A stretch of DNA of 63,519 nt, taken from positions 1-63,519 of the forward strand of contig CAJMLY010000011.1 of the NCBI GenBank assembly GCA_905214425.1. The letters are read 5' to 3'. Numbering within the stretch: position 1 is the stretch's first letter; each line of letters begins with the position of its first letter. This DNA is from an uncultured bacterium (GTDB taxonomy: Bacteria > Actinomycetota > Coriobacteriia > Coriobacteriales > Coriobacteriaceae). Below are positions 24,567 through 32,020 of this stretch, piece by piece. Below the pieces are notes generated by a model that was not told the DNA's origin, did no database searches, and saw nothing but the letters and a program-made list of their open reading frames with translations. Made by a program: the position numbers and the translations under genes.

Positions 24567-26087
24567 ATGATGGCAATGTATGAGAGGGTTTGGGAAGGCA
24601 CGGCACCTGGGCTGGACGGGGCCGAATGGGACCTATATCTCGACTTTAACCAGGATACGGGACTGTTCCGAGTCGGCGGCTCGTTGGACGGAGAGCATAG
24701 CGAGATGTGGGAATGCGCCGATCCGGTAGTATCCAGACTCATGGCGAGATCTGCAACTGATCGACCCAGCGATCCCGATATCATGGCGCTCATCCCTCCC
24801 GCTCCCCTGGAGATGCAGGGCAGGTTCGCCCCCTTCTCCTCCCCCGACCAGATCGTCGCGGGCACATGGCGCACCCCTCGGGATTGGCCGGAGGCGAGAA
24901 AGGATGAAACGGTCAGTGAACTCTTCGAGAGAAGACATTTCATCGCCAGTACGGCCGACAGTTACGATCCCGGCAGGGTAACCATCGAGGAGTGCTCGAG
25001 GCTCCTGAACGGCATGTACGGAGATCCGACCCGCTGGCCACGGCGTGCTGTTGACGTCGTGCTCGACTATCCACGCGGTACCAGGCTCGGAGATAAGTAC
25101 TACGCGGGGCTCAACGGGTATTTGCTCCCATCGGAGTTCTCTGACGCCGTCGTGCGCGCCGGAAGCGCGTTGAAGGGAAAGGCCCTGGGCCACCGCGACG
25201 CCGCGTACGCCCTCTATGAGAAAGCCAAGTCCAACGGCCTGTTTATTGAACAGGATTGGGAGGAACACTTCGGCGTCATTCCCAGCGTGAACGCGGGTCA
25301 GTTCGTCAGGGAACTATCCGAAGGTGACACCGTTACCCTATCACTTGCCGCCAGCTTCAACTCATTTGGAGGAAGGACCTTGGAGCTTGGCGATATCCGG
25401 ATGAAGCTCGAATCCGCCGACTGGTACAGAGATAAGTTTGAACACGGTGGATTTCCCTATGTCCCCATAGATGTACATAATCTAGGAAAACTGCCCCTCG
25501 ATGAGCTTGGTGATTATCTCTTTAGAAGTTGGAACTTATGCGAGCGCTGGACTGACGCCTTCCTCGATGGAGAATACGGGGTAGACCTCGAGGGCGATAT
25601 GGACCGAGTCCTCATCTCGGCAAAGGTATTCGATGATTTTGAGCGCGTGGATGATTACGGCCTTAAGCATGAAACGTTAGCATGGGAGGTCATCTCCTGG
25701 TCTAAATCGGAAGACGTCTATCACGTCGAGACGTGGTACGCGCCAAAGTATCTGAAAAAAGACCACGTGTGCTATCTGAAAATACGCTTCCCGAACACCG
25801 ACCGTCATGCCTGGAAAGAACGGGACAGCACCTTCGCCTCGTTCCCATCGGAGTACTTACCGGACATGCGCACCATGCCCATGATGATGGACGGCGAGCC
25901 GAAGGCGTTCGTCAACGCCCGCTATGCGATCGACCCTGACCGCCTGCTCAGGGGGTACACGCGTAAGGACGCTCAAAATAAGACGGTGCCTGGAACGAAA
26001 GCGCTTAAAGAGAACCTGGCGAAACTTGACCAGAAGGCAAAGGTAAGTCAGTCGCCGATAAATGAAAGTCGTGGTTGGCATGTATGA
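24567..26087 (+). CDS. Tandem paralogue 1 of an unknown family with shared C-terminal tail (506 aa)
   Basis: A soluble protein with no signal or membrane helix. It shares a common beginning (MYERVW), a central block with LIPPAPLEMQGRFAPFSSPD and RTPRDWPEARK, a helical block (HRDAAYALYEKAKSNGLF), and near the end WSKSEDVYHVETW and FVNARYAIDPDRLL with its two neighbours. The last 36 residues (VPGTKALKENLAKLDQKAK and a loose end) match tails on two Fic proteins elsewhere in the window. AAAGGA precedes tandem in-frame ATGs; the third, at MYERVW, is the start conserved in the paralogues. The stop overlaps the next gene (ATGTATGA). I do not recognise the family. Confidence 0.75.
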   Translation: MMAMYERVWEGTAPGLDGAEWDLYLDFNQDTGLFRVGGSLDGEHSEMWECADPVVSRLMARSATDRPSDPDIMALIPPAPLEMQGRFAPFSSPDQIVAGTWRTPRDWPEARKDETVSELFERRHFIASTADSYDPGRVTIEECSRLLNGMYGDPTRWPRRAVDVVLDYPRGTRLGDKYYAGLNGYLLPSEFSDAVVRAGSALKGKALGHRDAAYALYEKAKSNGLFIEQDWEEHFGVIPSVNAGQFVRELSEGDTVTLSLAASFNSFGGRTLELGDIRMKLESADWYRDKFEHGGFPYVPIDVHNLGKLPLDELGDYLFRSWNLCERWTDAFLDGEYGVDLEGDMDRVLISAKVFDDFERVDDYGLKHETLAWEVISWSKSEDVYHVETWYAPKYLKKDHVCYLKIRFPNTDRHAWKERDSTFASFPSEYLPDMRTMPMMMDGEPKAFVNARYAIDPDRLLRGYTRKDAQNKTVPGTKALKENLAKLDQKAKVSQSPINESRGWHV

Positions 26088-27576
26088 GAGGGTATGGGAA
26101 AGTGCGGCGCCCGGCCCGGACGGAACCGAATGGGACCTCACACTCGACTTTAACGAGGATACAGGACTGTTCCGAGTCTGCGGCGCGCTGGACGGAGAGG
26201 CTCCCCAGGTCCACGAGTGCGCCGACCCGGTAGTATCCGGCCTCATGGCGAGGTCTGAATTCGATCGGCCGGACAGCCCCGAAATGATGGCGCTCATCCC
26301 TCCCGCTTCCCTGGAGATGCAGGGCAGGTTCGCCCCCTTCTCCTCCCCCGACCAGATCGTCTCGGGCACATGGCGTACCCCTCGGGATTGGCCGGATGCG
26401 CGAAAGGGCGCGACGGTCAGGGAGCTCCTTTTTAGAAGAAACGACATTGTGAGATTGACCGATGACGTAAATCCCAACCGGCTAGCCATCATGGAGTGCT
26501 CGAGGCTTCTGAACGGCATGTACGGAGATCCGTCCCGCTGGCCGCGCCGTGCCGTCGACGCCGTGCTCCGCTATCCGCGCGGCGCTATGCCCGGAAACAG
26601 ATACCGTGACCCATGGCTCAGTGGCGCCATGCTTCCACCGGAGTTCTCTGCCGCCATCGTGCGCGCAGGAAGCGAGTTGGCGGGCAGAGCCCTGGGCTAC
26701 CGCGATGCGGTATACGCCCTATACGAGAAAGCTATGTCCGATGGCCTGTATATAAATCGGGACTGGAGAAACTACTTCGGTGTCATTCCCAGCGTGGACG
26801 CGGCTCAGTTTATCAGGGAGCTATCCGAAGGTGACATCGTTACCCTATCGCTTGCCGCCAGCTTCAACTCAATCGGCGGAAGCGCAGTGGAGCTGGGCGA
26901 TGTCCGGATCGATTTCAAATCTGCCGCCTGGTTTAGAGATATGTTCCAAAGCGAAAATTTCCTGCACGGACCGCTAGATGGTCATGCCTTGGGAAAGCTC
27001 CAGATCGGGGAGCTGGAGGAATACCTCGTGCAATCCGCAAAAGGGCTCCTGCACACGGCCTGGACCGGCGCCTTCCTCGATGGCGAGTGCGAGGTGGGCC
27101 CTGAGGGCGAGTCGGACCGGGTTCTCATCTCAGCAAAGGTGGTTGATGAGGGCGACTGTATGGATGAGCGCGGACTTCTTCAAAGGAGCTGCTTATGGGT
27201 GGTCGTCTCCTGGTCTAAATCGGAGGACGTCTACCATGTCGAGTTGTGGCAAGCGCCAAAGTATCTCGCGGACGACCGCAAGAGCAGCAAACAGGCCTGG
27301 AGAGAACGGGACAGCACTTTCGACTCGTTCCCGTCACAATTCATGCCGGACATGCGCACCATGCCGATGGCCATGGACGGTAGTGAGCCGGCGACATTCG
27401 TCAACGCTCGCTACGCGTGCGACCCGGACCGGCTGCTCAAGGAACGCGCCTACAAGAGCGCCCGAGATAAGGTCGTGCCCGGCACGAAGTCGCTCAAGGA
27501 GAACCTGGCGAAACTCGATACGAAGATAAATGTAGATCGAAAGCAAGGCACTGGGAGCCATGGTCAACATGTATGA
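26062..27576 (+). CDS. Tandem paralogue 2 of the unknown family (504 aa)
   Basis: Closely related to the gene before it along almost the whole length, with long identical blocks at the DNA level around 24780-24890 and 26290-26400, so this is a recent duplication. The conserved MYERVW start at 26080 overlaps the previous stop; an in-frame ATG at 26062 lies inside the previous gene. The differences concentrate in residues 300-400, while the WSKSEDVYHVE and FVNARYA segments are kept. The tail is VPGTKSLKENLAKLDTK followed by about 17 loose residues ending QHV. The function is unknown. Confidence 0.72.
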   Translation: MKVVVGMYERVWESAAPGPDGTEWDLTLDFNEDTGLFRVCGALDGEAPQVHECADPVVSGLMARSEFDRPDSPEMMALIPPASLEMQGRFAPFSSPDQIVSGTWRTPRDWPDARKGATVRELLFRRNDIVRLTDDVNPNRLAIMECSRLLNGMYGDPSRWPRRAVDAVLRYPRGAMPGNRYRDPWLSGAMLPPEFSAAIVRAGSELAGRALGYRDAVYALYEKAMSDGLYINRDWRNYFGVIPSVDAAQFIRELSEGDIVTLSLAASFNSIGGSAVELGDVRIDFKSAAWFRDMFQSENFLHGPLDGHALGKLQIGELEEYLVQSAKGLLHTAWTGAFLDGECEVGPEGESDRVLISAKVVDEGDCMDERGLLQRSCLWVVVSWSKSEDVYHVELWQAPKYLADDRKSSKQAWRERDSTFDSFPSQFMPDMRTMPMAMDGSEPATFVNARYACDPDRLLKERAYKSARDKVVPGTKSLKENLAKLDTKINVDRKQGTGSHGQHV

Positions 27577-29074
27577 GAAGGTGTGGAGTGGGAAGGTCGA
27601 GGGCTGCGAGATCTTCCTCGGCTTCAACGAGAAGGACGGCCTGTTCAGATATACCGCGAAAAAGGACGGCGTAATAACGTACAAGCGCCATTGTGCCGAC
27701 CCGATGGATGCCGGACTTATGGACGGCCCCGGGGTCGAATGGGATGGCAAGACGCCCCTTATCCCCAGCACCTCGGAAATCAAATTCGAGGGCCGTTTCT
27801 CGCCTTTTCACACACTCGAGGAAATCGTGAGCGGCACCTGGCTCTCCCCCGCTGACTGGCCGGGTTACCGAAAGGCGATGGCAATAGATGAGCTGGCGGA
27901 CCGCATGACCCGGATCGCAAGGAGCTATGCGGGCGATCGAGCGCCGGACGAGGCATACATGAACTTCGGCCTCATCGATTGCTCGAAGCGTCTGAACGCC
28001 TTGTACGAAGGGCCCGACAACTGGCCGAATCGTGCATTTGAGTCCCTGTTCACTGTGACCGGGTACAAGGAGCTCACACTCGGTAAGAGTTTCTCCTTCA
28101 GAGACCACTATCTGCTCGCCGACCGGCACAAGATGCCCAGGCAGGTCGTCGAGCAGATTTGCATGACGGCTGCGAACGGAAGGCAGGAGCAACCCTCATA
28201 TCGAGATGCCGTGGTTAGCCTATGCAGGCAATCGCGCGAGGAAAACGGGGGTAACGCCGATTCATTCACCGTCCTGCCCTTTGTTAAGGTGGGTGAGTTC
28301 ATTGACGAAATCCGCAAGTCGGACAGGATTAACGTCGACCTGTATGCCGACTTCAACGGCGACAAAGTACCGATGGCTCATTTGGGCAAAACGGCAATCA
28401 CTCTCAATGAGATGGATGCCGAGAGAATAAGGCTGAACATTGACAGGGCTCACGAAAAGCATAATTACTACTGGTCGATAAGGGGGGAGGGCGCCTTCTC
28501 CAGGCTGGATTATTCGCTCCGCATGTTCGAACTAACCGAACTGGTCGCCGCCATCAAATCATGTGCAGACTGGAGCCTTTTCTTTAACCAGCGGATTGAA
28601 TATCCTTCTCTCGGTTATGATCTCGACGCGAACGGCAACTCCAATCGCATCCTTCTGGCGTGCGGTATGAGCGAATGGCGTTCGGACGACGCCCAGGAGT
28701 GGATGGCCGTTTCGCGCTCGAAATCAGATCGTCTTTACCATATCGAGCGTATCGACGCATGGGATTCCTACGAAGGGCCCGAATTCGAGGTCACGGAATC
28801 AAGCGCAACGAAAACCTACCCGAGCGACCTCATCGACCAGATTGCGGCAGACCATAACGGATTCAGGGAGACGAATGGCGTGCCGCCGTTCATCAATGCG
28901 CGATATGCCGCCCAACTCGAGCATTTGCGCGAAGTCTACCCCCTAAAGCAGAAGGCCCCGGAGAAAACGCCTGGCACTGCGGCATTGAAGGACGGACTTG
29001 CGAAGCTCGAGAAGAAGGCTGAACCCAAAAAGACACTAAGCCACAACAAGCGACCGGGCTATTTCACTTATTAA
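27560..29074 (+). CDS. Tandem paralogue 3, more divergent (504 aa)
   Basis: Shares the order of conserved blocks with the two preceding genes (MYEKVW, EGRFSPFHTLEEIVSGTW, RDAVVSLCRQS, SKSDRLYHIERI, FINARYAAQLEHL) but is far less similar, so the original duplication is old and copies 1 and 2 split later. The tail reads TPGTAALKDGLAKLEKKAE and ends in a basic stretch. GGGAG lies two bases before the ATG at 27560 and eleven before the conserved MYEKVW start. A convergent terminator follows. No catalytic motif was recognised. Confidence 0.72.
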   Translation: MVNMYEKVWSGKVEGCEIFLGFNEKDGLFRYTAKKDGVITYKRHCADPMDAGLMDGPGVEWDGKTPLIPSTSEIKFEGRFSPFHTLEEIVSGTWLSPADWPGYRKAMAIDELADRMTRIARSYAGDRAPDEAYMNFGLIDCSKRLNALYEGPDNWPNRAFESLFTVTGYKELTLGKSFSFRDHYLLADRHKMPRQVVEQICMTAANGRQEQPSYRDAVVSLCRQSREENGGNADSFTVLPFVKVGEFIDEIRKSDRINVDLYADFNGDKVPMAHLGKTAITLNEMDAERIRLNIDRAHEKHNYYWSIRGEGAFSRLDYSLRMFELTELVAAIKSCADWSLFFNQRIEYPSLGYDLDANGNSNRILLACGMSEWRSDDAQEWMAVSRSKSDRLYHIERIDAWDSYEGPEFEVTESSATKTYPSDLIDQIAADHNGFRETNGVPPFINARYAAQLEHLREVYPLKQKAPEKTPGTAALKDGLAKLEKKAEPKKTLSHNKRPGYFTY

Positions 29075-29086
29075 ATCAGACTAAAG

Positions 29087-29111
29087 AAGAGGACCCCATG
29101 AGGGCCCTCTT
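29087..29111. terminator. Terminator between convergent operons
   Basis: Arms AAGAGGACCC and GGGCCCTCTT around CATGA, between the third paralogue and the last adhesin gene; usable in both directions. Confidence 0.65.
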
Positions 29112-29112
29112 G

Positions 29113-31950
29113 CTAGTTCTTAGTGGACGAGACGCCGTCGTAGTCGGCTCGCTCCACCCTCATGTATACGCAGGTGTCGCGTGTTGGCGTGACCTTCGTC
29201 ATCTGGGAATCGGAATCCTGTGAGGCAAGCCATGCTGCGGCGCGAAAGCCCGCCCAGGTTCCGTCCTCCATGCGGGCGTACACCCTGCCCATGGGCCTTG
29301 CGAGTGTGACCGACTCACCGAGATAAAGCGCCTTGTGGGCGGGCCCGTCATCGCCAATGCGTGGAAGGCGGATGCCGTCAAGGGCATGCTTTTCGTCGGA
29401 CAGCCCGAAATCCGGCAGGGACCATGATTCGGCAAGCGGGGCGGTCGATTCGGGCGAAGTCCTGAGCACAAGCTCCGTGGTGTCCACGGAGTCATCAGTG
29501 AAGGCACACCTGAGTGTCAGGCGGTTGCGGGAGTAGAGATGGAGCTCGTCGCCCGCCGACAGCTCGGAACCGCCATAGGGGGAGGTCAGACCTTTGTCCG
29601 TGAACCAGCCCGTGAACCCTGTGCTCGGGTCCTCATCGAAATGGTCGTTGAGGTTGCAATGGGTTTTAATAGCGGCAGACGTGGCGTCGTCGCTTGCCGT
29701 ATGGGGTCCAGCCTGAGCCGTCTCGGTGAACACAACGGACTCATCGTCGATGCCGTCGGCATGGTAGACGACCTTGATGCCGCCGACATGAACGGGTCCG
29801 GCAGATACCGAGCCGTGGAAACGGTGGACGAGCGGCGAATCGAAGTCGATACCGCTTCGCAATGCCGTGGGGAACACCTGCTGGACCACACAGGAAAGAT
29901 AGCGTCCCGAAAGCGAATCGAGCTCCAGCTCCGTTAGGCTGAGCTCCCTCAAGCCTTTCGAGAACTCGCGCAGTACCGTAGCGCCCTTCGGTTTCGGAAT
30001 CAGGTCGACCTGAACGCAGCGCAGCTCGTTGACGCCCCTTAGATCGCCGAAGCCGTTAACGCTCGTGAAATCGAGATCGTGCCCGGAGACATATCCCCCG
30101 GTCCATGACAAATTCGAGTTGAACGCCCTGACCTCAAGGTCGAAATGTTGGGATACCTCGCCGGTAAGCCATACCTTGATGGCGCTCCAGCGCAAGGACT
30201 TGCCGCCCTCGCCGATTCGGGCGCCATCTGCGGCGGCATCGCTCCATTCGCCGCCCTTTGCAAGCATGCTGTAGCAGATTGAGCCTTGCCAGGGGGAACC
30301 GTCCAGGCGAAGCGAGATCGCCTCTATGCACATTTTGGCCGACATATTCATGCCCACATGCCGATAGGCGGGACAGTCGGGCATATCACCGAAGTTCGAC
30401 AGATGGCAAGATCCGATGATGGACGCACCGGAGCAGTCAAGCGGAACTTCATCTGTGTCGGCATAATACCAGCGGTACATAAAGTCGGATACGGCAGTCC
30501 CGCCATTGTTACCCTTGACGTCCGACCAGTTATGGCACGGCGTACATGAGAGGAGCGGATCCGAACACGTCACCGTCTGGTCGGCCCCGATCTCCTTTGA
30601 CCCGTCATTCAGGCTCAGTGAACCCGTGAACGGGACCTCTTCGACGACCCAGGCCGAGGCTCGGTCTCCCGCCACGCCTCCCTTGTAGCCATCATGGAAG
30701 AGGTTCAATTTAAATGGCCTTGTTTGTGTTGCGTTCGGCCTGTTCACGCACAGCCCCGATGCGTCGCTGATAATCGCGACCGCGCCATCTTCGAATAGGG
30801 GCGTTCCTTCGGAAAACGCCTTTGTAACCCACCAGGCGCTCGCCCTCGAAGCGACTCCGGCTCTATTGATCTCGAACGGCTGCGTGTTCGCGACGTGGTT
30901 GAATTCCTTTCCGTCCCAAGGGCCTCCCCCTAGGGCATTGACGGCACAGGACGCGTCGGCCACATGGGCCGGTCGGAAAGTCGTGAGAAACCCAGGGATG
31001 GGTCCCCAGTCATCGAAATAGGAATCGTCGCGAACTTTCGAGAATTCAGTCAAGAAGAGCTGATTGTAATTGCCTTTGAATATCTGCTGGAATAGGCCCG
31101 TGCAATCTTTAATCGAGGCATTTCCGACATCCCAGTTCAGGGAGTCATCGTCTGCCGCATGGACGCGACAGACGATGCCCTGGATGTCCTCGCTGGTTAG
31201 GTACGTTTGCTCCACGGTAGAGGTCAGCCAGCCGGTTTGAGAGTGGAGGGTGTCGACCGTCTCGTCATGCGAAACCCCCTCGACGTAGATATTGAAGATG
31301 TTGAGGTCCGCGCACCATCTATGGGACACGTCCTTCGAGGTGCGCCTGTACCATTTCCCCGTGTCATGGTATTGATAGTGCTTCCAGCCGGTATCGTGCC
31401 GACCGGTGCCGACCCCAAGTTCCTCATTGGTCAAATTGCCATCAAAGGCGACTATGTTATTTTCCTGCTCGTCCTCCTTGATTGCCCCGAGGTTATCATG
31501 GTCCGCCGCAAACCATATGCGTTTTCCGTTGGGGTTGTAGTTAGTGTCTCCGCAGGCAGTCAGCGGATAAAAGGAGAGGTGGAACCATAGCTCGTTCTCA
31601 TAGTCGCACTCGACCTGTAAATTCAGGGCGTATCGCAGGATCTGGACGTAGGCATAGCGGAAGGCATACCATTCGGTCCAGTCATTCGCCCAGCCCATGC
31701 ACTGATTTGTTGGATTCGACCTTCCTCTGCAGCAGTTGATCTTTCCGTTGATCATCCCGTACATATCCCAGGCTCCCTGGTTTATACGGGCGTTCTGGCC
31801 CCAGTAGTCCCAACCAAAAGCATCTTCGGCGCCAAGCAATCCCAACCCAGCTGCGACCGCTAAAGCGGCGAACAGGCCCCGCCTGCTAACCGGGGTTTCA
31901 ATTAAAGACTTGTCGGCCGGTTGCTCACTATTGTTTTTGTCAGACCTCAT
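29113..31950 (-). CDS. Tat-exported adhesin-like surface protein, last of four, without poly-G tract (945 aa)
   Basis: Twin-arginine signal peptide (SRRGLFAALAVAAGLGLLG). An aromatic N-terminal region follows (GWDYWGQN), then a ricin-like segment around AVAIISDASGLCVNRPN. Next is a block with IEAISLRLDGSPWQGSICYS and IKVWLTGEVSQHFDLEVRAF, resembling ChW (clostridial hydrophobic W) repeats. Near the C-terminus are InlB B-repeat-like units (IDDESVVFTETAQAGPH; FTGWFTDKGLTSPYGGSEL). The native tail TRDTCVYMRVERADYDGVSS is in frame and there is no poly-G run, unlike the three adhesins upstream. It is the last gene of the operon. No LPxTG signal or C-terminal helix is seen, so attachment, if any, is non-covalent. 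Confidence 0.8.
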   Translation of the reverse strand: MRSDKNNSEQPADKSLIETPVSRRGLFAALAVAAGLGLLGAEDAFGWDYWGQNARINQGAWDMYGMINGKINCCRGRSNPTNQCMGWANDWTEWYAFRYAYVQILRYALNLQVECDYENELWFHLSFYPLTACGDTNYNPNGKRIWFAADHDNLGAIKEDEQENNIVAFDGNLTNEELGVGTGRHDTGWKHYQYHDTGKWYRRTSKDVSHRWCADLNIFNIYVEGVSHDETVDTLHSQTGWLTSTVEQTYLTSEDIQGIVCRVHAADDDSLNWDVGNASIKDCTGLFQQIFKGNYNQLFLTEFSKVRDDSYFDDWGPIPGFLTTFRPAHVADASCAVNALGGGPWDGKEFNHVANTQPFEINRAGVASRASAWWVTKAFSEGTPLFEDGAVAIISDASGLCVNRPNATQTRPFKLNLFHDGYKGGVAGDRASAWVVEEVPFTGSLSLNDGSKEIGADQTVTCSDPLLSCTPCHNWSDVKGNNGGTAVSDFMYRWYYADTDEVPLDCSGASIIGSCHLSNFGDMPDCPAYRHVGMNMSAKMCIEAISLRLDGSPWQGSICYSMLAKGGEWSDAAADGARIGEGGKSLRWSAIKVWLTGEVSQHFDLEVRAFNSNLSWTGGYVSGHDLDFTSVNGFGDLRGVNELRCVQVDLIPKPKGATVLREFSKGLRELSLTELELDSLSGRYLSCVVQQVFPTALRSGIDFDSPLVHRFHGSVSAGPVHVGGIKVVYHADGIDDESVVFTETAQAGPHTASDDATSAAIKTHCNLNDHFDEDPSTGFTGWFTDKGLTSPYGGSELSAGDELHLYSRNRLTLRCAFTDDSVDTTELVLRTSPESTAPLAESWSLPDFGLSDEKHALDGIRLPRIGDDGPAHKALYLGESVTLARPMGRVYARMEDGTWAGFRAAAWLASQDSDSQMTKVTPTRDTCVYMRVERADYDGVSSTKN

Positions 31951-31953
31951 CTA

Positions 31954-31981
31954 CGCGCACCTCCTACAAGGGACGTGCGCG
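31954..31981 (-). promoter_or_regulatory. Hairpin hiding the Shine-Dalgarno of the last adhesin
   Basis: CGCGCA and TGCGCG close a stem in which TCC pairs with GGA of the AGGAGG ribosome binding site, three bases before the ATG at 31950. A second stem-loop, CCGGGACGG with CCGTCCCGG (31985-32013), lies just upstream. The same two-hairpin module occurs before the adhesins at 34828 and 37746. Confidence 0.6.
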
Positions 31982-32020
31982 GGCCCGGGACGGAGGCCGC
32001 ACCCCCGTCCCGGATGATAT

